6,874 nt of DNA. Origin: Candidatus Kaiserbacteria bacterium (GTDB taxonomy: Bacteria; Patescibacteriota; Minisyncoccia; Phycocordibacterales; Phycocordibacteraceae). Positions 1 to 4,620 of the stretch are shown here, piece by piece (within the stretch, counting starts at the first letter, position 1; each line of letters opens with the position of its first letter). Made by a program: the position numbers and the translations under genes. The notes beneath the pieces were generated by a model. That model saw only the letters and a program-made list of their open reading frames with translations. It had not been told where the DNA came from and did no database searches. The stretch lies in contig JACOXQ010000057.1 in NCBI GenBank assembly GCA_016182285.1, positions 1-6,874 on the forward strand. The letters run 5' to 3'.

Positions 1-304
1 GCCCGCTCCCACACCCGCTCCGGCCTCACAGAGTACTTCAACCACGCCGTCTGTCCCACCGCAGGTCGAGATCTGGGCTGTGCCCGACAAAGTGCCGCTC
101 GGCACGCGCACGTCGGTATTCTGGAATACAAAAGGAGTCGAGCAGTGCTCCATCACCTCGCCCGATGGAAGCTTCAACGAAAATTCTCTCTCGGGAGGAG
201 CAGCAACAGTACCGCTTTCCGGCCCAACAACATTCACCATCTCGTGCCTTACTGCCGCCGGCACGCCTGTCACCGACTACGTGACAGTGCAGCTCGCGAT
301 TTAG
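1..304 (+). CDS. Secreted Ig-like domain protein, C-terminal fragment
   Basis: The reading frame is open from base 2 to the TAG at 302-304, so only the last 100 residues are present and the start lies outside the window. The first 20 or so residues form a Pro/Ala/Ser/Thr-rich linker (PAPTPAPASQSTSTTPSVPP). About 75 residues with an Ig-like beta-sandwich pattern follow: VEIWAVP, then FWNTKGVEQC, then FTISCLTAAG, ending YVTVQLAI. The two cysteines fit the positions of a B-F strand disulfide. The same spacing recurs at the C-terminus of the large secreted protein at 4658-6622. Linker-plus-Ig tails of this type are common on exported Parcubacteria proteins, so an extracytoplasmic or surface role is inferred; the specific function is unknown. 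The GTG at 80 is an internal codon, because the linker reads in frame upstream of it. The stop abuts the convergent tRNA-Lys gene with no spacer. Confidence 0.7.
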   Translation, partial: PAPTPAPASQSTSTTPSVPPQVEIWAVPDKVPLGTRTSVFWNTKGVEQCSITSPDGSFNENSLSGGAATVPLSGPTTFTISCLTAAGTPVTDYVTVQLAI

Positions 305-377
305 TCCGCCCACCAGGCAACGATCCTGGAACCTCCACCTTAAAAGGGTGTTGCTCTGCCAATTGAGCTATGGGCGG
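305..377 (-). tRNA. tRNA-Lys (anticodon UUU)
   Basis: On the minus strand the sequence folds into a complete 73-base cloverleaf. The 7-bp acceptor stem is CCGCCCA/TGGGCGG with discriminator A. U8 and A9 are followed by a GCTC/GAGC D-stem whose loop carries the conserved GG. The anticodon loop CTTTTAA gives anticodon TTT (Lys, AAA/AAG). The variable loop has 5 bases, and the T-stem is CCAGG/CCTGG. No CCA is encoded; the next bases read CTA. Two oddities stand out: an A27-G43 mismatch at the top of the anticodon stem, and a T-loop reading ATCGTTG instead of TTCRANY, so positions 54 and 58 are A and U rather than U and A. The rest of the fold is intact and an extended -10 box lies just upstream, so I call it a functional gene. 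A diverged or degenerate copy is still possible. Confidence 0.88.
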
Positions 378-385
378 TCAGCTGA

Positions 386-394
386 AATATAACA
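386..394 (-). promoter_or_regulatory. Extended -10 promoter of tRNA-Lys
   Basis: Reading leftward the bases are TGT-TATATT, an extended -10 (TGn plus a hexamer matching TATAAT at 5 of 6). It ends 8 bases before the mature 5' end of the tRNA at 377. I see no convincing -35, which is acceptable for an extended -10 promoter. It lies in the 38-base gap between the doxX-like gene and the tRNA, so the tRNA need not depend on read-through. Confidence 0.5.
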
Positions 395-415
395 CCGCGA
401 GTTTTTATCTGCGAG

Positions 416-760
416 TTAAAGGGGCAAGTCGAATGCAAACGCGCCGGCACCGGTGACAATCAGAGAAAGAGCCATGATGAGCGAAAGGAGAACAGTGCTG
501 CGTGCGTACACGCGGCTCGTCGGCTGAAAGAGCCACATAAGCGTCACGATGCTCGCGAGCAGGGCTGCGGGTTGAGTCCATGCGCCCACAACGAGCGCAA
601 TTGCAATCACAAATTCGACGACCGAAAGGCCTCGAGATGCGATATCCTGCCGTTGGAAATGTGTCCATCCGGCAAGGCCGAATATGATGCCGAGAGCGAC
701 ACGGATCAGGAAGGGTGCAAGTGGCGAGAGGAAGAGAATTTCGGGGAAGACGGAAAGCAT
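416..760 (-). CDS. DoxX family membrane protein
   Basis: This 114-residue, very hydrophobic protein has four predicted membrane helices, at about residues 11-31, 46-61, 66-80 and 90-107. The N-terminal helix pattern PFLIRVALGIIFGLAGWTHF matches the DoxX/DoxD-like signature (LxRxxxGxxFxxxGxxH/K). The C-terminal GAGAFAFD resembles the family's GpGxxSxD ending. The family is usually 120-160 residues, so this is a compact member. DoxX-like proteins are inner-membrane proteins linked in some bacteria to quinone or sulfur redox chemistry and oxidative stress, but the biochemical role of most members, including this one, is unknown. The ATG at 760 is favoured because the helix pattern begins shortly after it and a TATACT box lies 7 bases upstream; there is no Shine-Dalgarno sequence. 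It is divergent from the RNA methyltransferase gene and followed by tRNA-Lys on the same strand. Confidence 0.75.
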   Translation of the reverse strand: MLSVFPEILFLSPLAPFLIRVALGIIFGLAGWTHFQRQDIASRGLSVVEFVIAIALVVGAWTQPAALLASIVTLMWLFQPTSRVYARSTVLLSLIMALSLIVTGAGAFAFDLPL

Positions 761-767
761 GGGAGAT

Positions 768-773
768 AGTATA
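768..773 (-). promoter_or_regulatory. -10 box of the doxX-like gene (leaderless type)
   Basis: The hexamer TATACT (5 of 6 against TATAAT) is separated from the ATG at 760 by only 7 bases (ATCTCCC). Transcription would then start at or within a base or two of the start codon. No Shine-Dalgarno sequence is present. The region where a -35 would sit is occupied by the hairpin at 774-803. Confidence 0.5.
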
Positions 774-803
774 CCCCGAAGTACAGCGAAGCTGACTACG
801 GGG
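774..803. repeat. Imperfect hairpin between divergent genes
   Basis: CCCCGAAGTACAGC (774-787) and GCTGACTACGGGG (791-803) pair around a GAA loop. The stem has 12 Watson-Crick pairs, one A-A mismatch and one bulged A (783). It sits next to the doxX-like -10 box and upstream of the methyltransferase promoter. It could be an operator acting on both divergent promoters or a dispersed intergenic palindrome. It has no U-tract on either strand, so an intrinsic terminator is unlikely. Confidence 0.6.
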
Positions 804-806
804 CAG

Positions 807-827
807 GCAGTGAACAGTGTAGAGTGT
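807..827. repeat. Degenerate heptamer tandem repeat (3 units)
   Basis: Three 7-base units run in tandem: GCAGTGA, ACAGTGT and AGAGTGT. They resemble the better preserved array at 4158-4182 (ACAGTGA/ACAGAGA/ACAGTGA/ACAG). The last unit contains the TAGAGT hexamer proposed as the -10 box of the methyltransferase gene. Confidence 0.45.
820..825 (+). promoter_or_regulatory. Probable -10 box of the RNA methyltransferase gene
   Basis: TAGAGT (4 of 6 against TATAAT, preceded directly by TG) ends 6 bases before the ATG at 832. I find no good -35 at 16-18 bases and no Shine-Dalgarno sequence. On its own the match is weak; it gains support from the same spacing at five other genes in the window. Confidence 0.35.
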
Positions 828-831
828 TGAA

Positions 832-1296
832 ATGTCGGAAATAGCTGTCTTGCTGCATAACGTACGGAGCGCGCATAACGTCGGCTCGATATTTCGCACA
901 GCAGACGCCGCTGGAGTTTCGAAAATCTATCTTACAGGCTACACACCTGCACCGCGCGATCGATTCGGACGGATCCGAAAGGACATCACGAAAGCTGCGC
1001 TCGGCGCCGAAAGATTTGTCACATGGGAATCCGCGCGCTTGCCGCAGATAGTGGTTCGGCGTCTAAAACGTGAAGGATGGACGATTATCGGTATCGAGCA
1101 GGATCCTAGAGCTCGCGGCTATCGGCGCTTTCGCGCAAAGCCCAAAACACTTTTTATTTTTGGCAACGAAGTGAGTGGCATACCAAAATCTCTGCGCGAC
1201 ATCTGCGACGCGCTCCTTGAGATTCCGATGCGCGGCAAAAAAGAATCACTCAATGTCTCGGTCACCACCGGAATCATTTTGTTTTGCTGTCAATAA
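832..1296 (+). CDS. SpoU/TrmH family RNA 2'-O-methyltransferase
   Basis: This 154-residue protein is a SPOUT-class methyltransferase that would transfer a methyl group from S-adenosylmethionine to a ribose 2'-OH in tRNA or rRNA in the cytoplasm. All three family motifs are visible. Motif 1 is NVRSAHNVGSIFRTADA (residues 10-26), with the catalytic Arg at 22. Motif 2 is LFIFGNEVSGIP (107-118). Motif 3 is ESLNVSVTTGI (138-148), which forms the knotted cofactor site. It lacks the extra N-terminal RNA-binding domain of RlmB-like members, so it is a minimal catalytic form like TrmL or short TrmH proteins. The RNA target cannot be told from sequence. The protein stops soon after motif 3 (ILFCCQ), slightly earlier than is usual because the final helix is clipped. 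Its TAA overlaps the convergent gene's stop by 7 bases. Confidence 0.88.
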   Translation: MSEIAVLLHNVRSAHNVGSIFRTADAAGVSKIYLTGYTPAPRDRFGRIRKDITKAALGAERFVTWESARLPQIVVRRLKREGWTIIGIEQDPRARGYRRFRAKPKTLFIFGNEVSGIPKSLRDICDALLEIPMRGKKESLNVSVTTGIILFCCQ

Positions 1297-2285
1297 CTCA
1301 CCATGTCAACAGTTCTGCCTTCTGCATCGAGGAGACGGATGATGTCATGCGTATTTCGCCACAATTCACCGCCGGCATTCAGGTAGATGCGCCACAAATC
1401 GCGTGTAAAGCCACTCTCATAGCGGTGATTCTGCACGCAGCCGTTGTAGGAAAAAGTATTCGATAGGAAGAGCCGACATTGAGGTGAAAGCGAAGGGGGG
1501 ATGACCGAGGGAAATGTGCACGACTCGAGCGTCTGCACGAAGTCATAGCAGCTCTCACCGTAGGTTCTCACGTTCTCGGGCGTCAGAGGAAAGTCGTCCG
1601 AGGTTGCTGGACAGGAGCGCTCAAGCGGCGGCGTGAATGTTTGCAAGCCTGCAAGGTAGCCTGTACAGGCGTTTTCTCTGAATGAAGTGCCGACTGGCGA
1701 GTTTGCGGTGGAAACGACGGCCATCGCACCCGGATCGAGGTAGATGTCGCTTTGTGTATTGACGGTGCCGAGGGCAAAGATTTGCGCGCCGCGCGGGATG
1801 TGCGCACGCACTCCGGTGAGCGCGCTCTGCAGCGACCAGCCACTCACATTGACCGGTGCTGTATTGTCCCATGCGGCTTCGAGTTCGAGATACTCGGAAG
1901 CGCGAGCTGATTCCATAGCTGCTCCCTGCGAGAGCATGACCTCCCCGCGATATGATGACGGTTCCCCGAAACGCTCTGTCTCGGAAAGTTCACGCATGAC
2001 AGCTTCGTACTCTTTTTGGGTTTCTGAAAGCTCTTCCTCGGGCGACTGTTGCTCCTCTATTTCTGTCGCTTCGCCGGCAGAATTAACGATGGGGCCGCGC
2101 ACGGTATTTTCGGGCTGCCATGGCAGGCGGAAGTTGGTGAGTTGCCCGTTCCAAATAAAGCTAAAAGGGTTCGTGATACTGCGAGCGATCGCGGCAACTT
2201 CTTGGATTCCTCCCGTTGCGAGCCAAAACAATAAAAGAATGATGAGCGTCGCGATGGCGAAGCCGATGAGGATACGGACGATCAT
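1290..2285 (-). CDS. Membrane-anchored lamin-tail-like domain protein with Cys-rich insert
   Basis: This 331-residue protein has an N-terminal membrane helix at about residues 4-24 (ILIGFAIATLIILLLFWLA), probably an uncleaved anchor with the rest outside. An acidic, helix-prone stretch (about 72-105, rich in Glu) follows. Residues 129-200 look like the first part of a lamin-tail-type beta domain: SEYLELEAAWDNTAPVNVSG, then W150, then IPRGAQIF at 163-170. The closing strands come much later, at 296-331 (LWRNTHDIIRLLDAEG, then VDMVSY), a typical lamin-tail ending. Between them lies an insert of about 95 residues with six cysteines (207, 225, 246, 256, 270, 283), enough for three disulfides. I know proteins of this build as uncharacterised envelope proteins in Parcubacteria; the role is unknown, with adhesion or envelope structure an inference. 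The start is fixed by a TATAAT box 6 bases upstream. It follows the Mur ligase after 21 bases. Confidence 0.72.
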   Translation of the reverse strand: MIVRILIGFAIATLIILLLFWLATGGIQEVAAIARSITNPFSFIWNGQLTNFRLPWQPENTVRGPIVNSAGEATEIEEQQSPEEELSETQKEYEAVMRELSETERFGEPSSYRGEVMLSQGAAMESARASEYLELEAAWDNTAPVNVSGWSLQSALTGVRAHIPRGAQIFALGTVNTQSDIYLDPGAMAVVSTANSPVGTSFRENACTGYLAGLQTFTPPLERSCPATSDDFPLTPENVRTYGESCYDFVQTLESCTFPSVIPPSLSPQCRLFLSNTFSYNGCVQNHRYESGFTRDLWRIYLNAGGELWRNTHDIIRLLDAEGRTVDMVSY

Positions 2286-2291
2286 GCGTTC

Positions 2292-2297
2292 ATTATA
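2292..2297 (-). promoter_or_regulatory. -10 box of the lamin-tail-like gene (leaderless type)
   Basis: A perfect TATAAT lies in the 21-base gap after the Mur ligase stop and ends 6 bases (GAACGC) before the ATG at 2285. No Shine-Dalgarno sequence fits. Any -35 would lie inside the end of the ligase gene; CGCACA at 2321-2316 with an 18-base spacer is a weak candidate. The box suggests this gene has its own promoter besides any read-through from ruvA. Confidence 0.6.
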
Positions 2298-2306
2298 ACG
2301 GAGCGA

Positions 2307-3575
2307 TTATGTCTCTGTGCGCAGCAAGTGTTCGAGCTCATCGCGGGCAACCTGTGCGTCGCTCCAGAGGATAGAGCTCCCGCCCGGTCCACAGATGGAG
2401 GGGTCGGTACCTTTGCCCGTAATAAGCACTGCGTCATCAGTGTGGGCTTTTTTCAGCGCAGCGCGGATCGCTTCCCGCCTGTCCATGATGATCACCGGAC
2501 GCTTGTTCATGCCGTGCGCGATGTCTTCTACGATCTGCTGCGGATCCTCATCGTAAGGATCTTCGTTGGTGAGGACTACCTCCGCACATTTCTCTTCTGC
2601 AATGCGGCCCATGATGGGGCGCTTCCACGTATCGCGCCCTCCTCCCGTTGCACTCAATACGCAGATTTTTCGCACGTTTCGGTAAGCGTCATAGAGTGCC
2701 GAGAGTGAATCCGGTGTATGGGCGTAATCGACGACGACCGCGAAATCCTGCCCCATCTCGATGCGCTCTGCACGGCCAGGGATTTTTTTAATTTTTTCGA
2801 GTGCGCGCGCGATCACCGTAGGCGCAATCCCGAGTGCGCGCGCGAGCGTGGCTGCAGCGAGTGCGTTGCGAAGCGAGAACGCGCCGGGGAGACTGAGCGT
2901 AATTCGTGTACCCTCAAACTCGAACGAGCCACCGTTTTGGTCTGCTGATGCGTTCCCCTGCAAGAGCGAGAAGGGAAGGGCATGCTCCACTGGGAGCGTG
3001 AGGTAGCGCGAACTCTCTTTGTCGTCCGCGTTCGCCACGATGATGCGCGGGCGCTTGCCGGAACGGACTAGCTGTTTGCCGATCTCGAACTTTGCATCTC
3101 GATAGGCCTCGTAGGAGCCGTGTGATTCAATGTGCTCGGGCGCGAGGTTCGTAAAAATGAGCGCATTCATATCAATGAAGCGATGCCGATGCTGGCGTGC
3201 TCCTTCCGATGTCATCTCGAGCACGACCGCTGTGCATCCGGAGTGGACCGCGCTAGTTAAAAGTTTCTGGATGAATAGACGTCCCGGCATGGACATGCGC
3301 GTGATGTTTCTCTCTGATTTCGCGCCGATCTTGAAACGTATTGAATTTATAAGTGCAGTCGTATGGCCCGCTTCTTCGAGAATGGCATTCACCATCTCGG
3401 TGACAGTTGTTTTTCCCTTCGTGCCCGTAACACCGATCACAAGGAGAAAGCGCGACGGATACCCGAATGCCGCCGCGGCGAGGGCGGCAAGTGTGAAGTG
3501 GTACGCGGAAAGCAACTTCGAGAGTATAAGAGAGGGAATGAAAGCGCGGATGAGTTCCTTGAGTGCCCGCAGCAT
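2307..3575 (-). CDS. Mur ligase family protein, MurE-like, lacking the canonical N-terminal domain
   Basis: With the ATG at 3575 the product has 422 residues. Mur ligases are cytoplasmic ATP-dependent enzymes that add an amino acid or peptide to the UDP-MurNAc peptide. The central ATPase domain begins with the P-loop GVTGTKGKTT (48-57). FTNLAPEHIESHGSYEAY (141-158) and K162, the probable carbamylated Lys, follow. NALAAATLARALG (238-250) precedes the C-terminal domain, which has GRAERIE (267-273), VVDYAHTP (281-288), GGGRDTWKRP (311-320) and GKGTDPSI (387-394). In place of the usual UDP-substrate domain of roughly 90 residues is a hydrophobic N-terminal helix (about 16-45). The diaminopimelate motif DNPR reads EDPY (339-342), and the TTP and SSH motifs of MurE read SMP and TSE, so the substrate is uncertain. 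An open frame upstream to 3743 overlaps ruvA and looks non-coding. The gene starts 4 bases after the ruvA stop with no clear Shine-Dalgarno sequence, suggesting translational coupling. Confidence 0.82.
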   Translation of the reverse strand: MLRALKELIRAFIPSLILSKLLSAYHFTLAALAAAAFGYPSRFLLVIGVTGTKGKTTVTEMVNAILEEAGHTTALINSIRFKIGAKSERNITRMSMPGRLFIQKLLTSAVHSGCTAVVLEMTSEGARQHRHRFIDMNALIFTNLAPEHIESHGSYEAYRDAKFEIGKQLVRSGKRPRIIVANADDKESSRYLTLPVEHALPFSLLQGNASADQNGGSFEFEGTRITLSLPGAFSLRNALAAATLARALGIAPTVIARALEKIKKIPGRAERIEMGQDFAVVVDYAHTPDSLSALYDAYRNVRKICVLSATGGGRDTWKRPIMGRIAEEKCAEVVLTNEDPYDEDPQQIVEDIAHGMNKRPVIIMDRREAIRAALKKAHTDDAVLITGKGTDPSICGPGGSSILWSDAQVARDELEHLLRTET

Positions 3576-3579
3576 GTTC

Positions 3580-4146
3580 TTATTTAACGCCGAGGATTTT
3601 GAGCGCTGCGCGCAGCCTCTCACTTCCTTCTGTAACGTCGTGCGGCACCTTGCGAAGCGCATCGCGCGCTTCGTGGAGTGTGTAGCCGAGGCTCCGCATC
3701 GCCTCGAGCGCATCTTCATCGCCCTGCAGCGCTTCACCCGCAACAGAGGTACCTACTTTCTCGCGCAGTTCAAGTACGATTTTTTCTGCGGTCTTGCGGC
3801 CAACGCCGGAAACTTTCGTGAGGTATTGCGTATTACTCTGCGCGATAGCCGAGCGGAGCGTTTCGACCGGTGCGAGATCAAGAATTGCGAGTGCGGATTT
3901 AGGGCCGACTCCCGGTACCATGAGCAAGAGCTCAAAAAAATGCAGCTCATCTTCGGTGCGGAAACCGTAGAGGTCGAGCGAATCCTCTCGTACGGCAAGG
4001 TGCGTCCAGAGCGCAAACTTTTCTCCCATCTTGAGTGCTGCGAGTACCTCTCGTGTTGCCGCTACCTTGTAGCCGACGCCGCCTGCTGAGAGGATGATGA
4101 ACCCCACACGCTTAGCTGAAACGGTGCCCTCGATGCGGCCGATCAT
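3580..4146 (-). CDS. ruvA: Holliday junction branch migration complex subunit RuvA
   Basis: This 188-residue protein is close to the usual RuvA length of about 190-205. RuvA tetramers bind Holliday junctions and load the RuvB helicase during recombination and repair. Domain I is an OB fold opening with MIGRIEGTV and containing the acidic-pin motif REDSLDLYGF (53-62), where E54 and D55 keep the two strands apart at the crossover. Domain II has two helix-hairpin-helix motifs, VPGVGPKSALAIL (77-89) and VSGVGRKTAEKIV (112-124), that grip the DNA backbone. A linker of about 20 residues leads to domain III (about 144-188, EDALEAMRSLGY onward), the RuvB-binding three-helix bundle, ending ALKILGVK. 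All three domains are intact. ruvA is the first gene of a leftward pair with the Mur ligase and is divergent from rpsT. ruvB and ruvC are not in the window. The start has no Shine-Dalgarno sequence; a TAAACT box lies 6 bases upstream. Confidence 0.95.
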   Translation of the reverse strand: MIGRIEGTVSAKRVGFIILSAGGVGYKVAATREVLAALKMGEKFALWTHLAVREDSLDLYGFRTEDELHFFELLLMVPGVGPKSALAILDLAPVETLRSAIAQSNTQYLTKVSGVGRKTAEKIVLELREKVGTSVAGEALQGDEDALEAMRSLGYTLHEARDALRKVPHDVTEGSERLRAALKILGVK

Positions 4147-4152
4147 ACGGAT

Positions 4153-4158
4153 AGTTTA
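4153..4158 (-). promoter_or_regulatory. Probable -10 box of ruvA (leaderless type)
   Basis: TAAACT (4 of 6 against TATAAT, preceded directly by TG) ends 6 bases (ATCCGT) before the ruvA ATG at 4146. There is no Shine-Dalgarno sequence and no strong -35; TGTTCA at 4181-4176 matches only 3 of 6. The upstream side overlaps the heptamer repeat array. Confidence 0.4.
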
Positions 4159-4182
4159 CAGTGAACAGAGAACAGTGAACAG
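4158..4182. repeat. Heptamer tandem repeat ACAGTGA (3.6 units)
   Basis: The units are ACAGTGA, ACAGAGA, ACAGTGA and ACAG. The array lies in the 86-base gap between divergent ruvA and rpsT, next to the ruvA -10 box. A decayed array with the same unit lies at 807-827, in the window's other divergent intergenic region. It resembles the short tandemly repeated repetitive heptamers described in cyanobacteria. Its function is unknown. Confidence 0.7.
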
Positions 4183-4195
4183 CAAGGAAAAAATC

Positions 4196-4224
4196 TTGCG
4201 CGCGTCGATGCTTAAGTGTAGGAT
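4196..4224 (+). promoter_or_regulatory. Probable rpsT promoter
   Basis: TTGCGC (4196-4201, 4 of 6 against TTGACA) and TAGGAT (4219-4224, 4 of 6 against TATAAT) are separated by exactly 17 bases. The -10 ends 8 bases before the ATG at 4233, so the transcript would have almost no leader. The alternative is that AGGA within the -10 serves as a Shine-Dalgarno sequence with a 9-base spacer; the two readings exclude each other. Confidence 0.4.
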
Positions 4225-4232
4225 TCGACTTC

Positions 4233-4499
4233 ATGGCAAATACGAGTTCGGCAAAAAAGGCAGAGCGATCGGCTCTGCGCCGCCGCGTTTTCAACGAGCG
4301 CCGCAAGAAGGCGATGAAGGATATCGTGAAGAACGTAGCGAAACTTATCGCTTCGAAGAAGGGAAAGGAAGCGGAGACGATGCTGCCGAAGCTCTTCAAA
4401 GCGCTCGATAAGGCAGCAAAAGGCGGCACGATAAAGAAGAATACAGCTGCGCGGATGAAATCTCGCCTCGCAAAACGTATCCGCGCGATTTCTGCTTAA
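4233..4499 (+). CDS. rpsT: 30S ribosomal protein S20
   Basis: This 88-residue, strongly basic protein has the full length typical of bacterial S20 (about 85-90). S20 binds 16S rRNA early in 30S assembly. The N-terminal MANTSSAKKAERSALRRR and the C-terminal signature IKKNTAARMKSRLAKRI (residues 67-83) are diagnostic, and the intervening sequence fits the S20 three-helix bundle (LPKLFKALDKAAKGG). Lys and Arg make up roughly a third of the protein. It is a single-gene unit: ruvA is divergent upstream, and the tRNA-Arg gene converges from downstream, its 3' end lying only 4 bases beyond the stop. No intrinsic terminator hairpin with a U-tract is seen. Confidence 0.97.
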   Translation: MANTSSAKKAERSALRRRVFNERRKKAMKDIVKNVAKLIASKKGKEAETMLPKLFKALDKAAKGGTIKKNTAARMKSRLAKRIRAISA

Positions 4500-4503
4500 T
4501 TTG

Positions 4504-4575
4504 TCCCCTCGGCAGGAATCGAACCCACATTACATCCTCCGCAAGGATGCGTCCTATCCATTGAACGACGAGGGG
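4504..4575 (-). tRNA. tRNA-Arg (anticodon GCG)
   Basis: The minus strand folds into a 72-base cloverleaf. The acceptor stem is CCCCTCG/CGAGGGG with discriminator A. The D-stem is GTTC/GGAC (one U-G pair) with loop AATGGATA, including A20, an arginine identity base. The anticodon stem CATCC/GGATG is perfect, with loop TTGCGGA. The variable loop has 4 bases. The T-stem GTGGG/CCTGC contains two G-U pairs, and its loop TTCGATT is canonical. The anticodon is GCG, reading CGC and by wobble CGU. Most bacteria instead use tRNA-Arg(ACG) deaminated to ICG by TadA. No CCA is encoded; after the discriminator the bases read CAA. The gene lies tail to tail with rpsT. Confidence 0.93.
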
Positions 4576-4585
4576 TAGCTCAAGC

Positions 4586-4614
4586 AATGTAGCAACTATT
4601 TGCATCCTTTTCCA
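4586..4614 (-). promoter_or_regulatory. Possible tRNA-Arg promoter
   Basis: Reading leftward, TGGAAA (4614-4609, 4 of 6 against TTGACA) and TACATT (4591-4586, 4 of 6 against TATAAT) have a 17-base spacer. The -10 ends 10 bases before the mature 5' end of the tRNA. The spacing is right but the matches are modest. Confidence 0.3.
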
Positions 4615-4620
4615 CATTTG

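Noticed and set aside
405..899. Minus-strand frame of 164 residues overlapping the doxX-like gene and the methyltransferase
   Set aside because: It crosses the divergent promoter region and has a shadow-like Cys/Arg composition; the doxX-like frame shows genuine helix periodicity and family motifs.
1744..2298. Plus-strand frame of 184 residues
   Set aside because: It is antisense to the lamin-tail-like gene, Ser/Arg-rich and without recognisable motifs.
2782..2797. A7 and A6 runs in the Mur ligase coding strand as a possible frameshift site
   Set aside because: They read as an ordinary EKIKKI stretch in a frame that stays intact to the C-terminal motifs. No alternative downstream frame continues usefully.
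2799..2845. 14-base direct repeat GAGTGCGCGCGCGA (2799-2812 and 2832-2845)
   Set aside because: Both copies encode the same ARAL tetrapeptide in two nearby helices of the Mur ligase, so coding sequence plus codon bias explains it.
3576..3743. N-terminal extension of the Mur ligase frame to an ATG at 3743 (478 residues)
   Set aside because: The 56 extra residues are an Arg/Ser/Cys-rich shadow of ruvA domain III in another frame, and the ATG at 3575 sits 4 bases after the ruvA stop just ahead of the family-like sequence.
3130..4089. Long plus-strand frame of 319 residues
   Set aside because: It lies antisense to the Mur ligase and ruvA, has a Cys/Arg/Phe-rich shadow composition, and shows no domain. 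ruvA and the ligase have clear family motifs.
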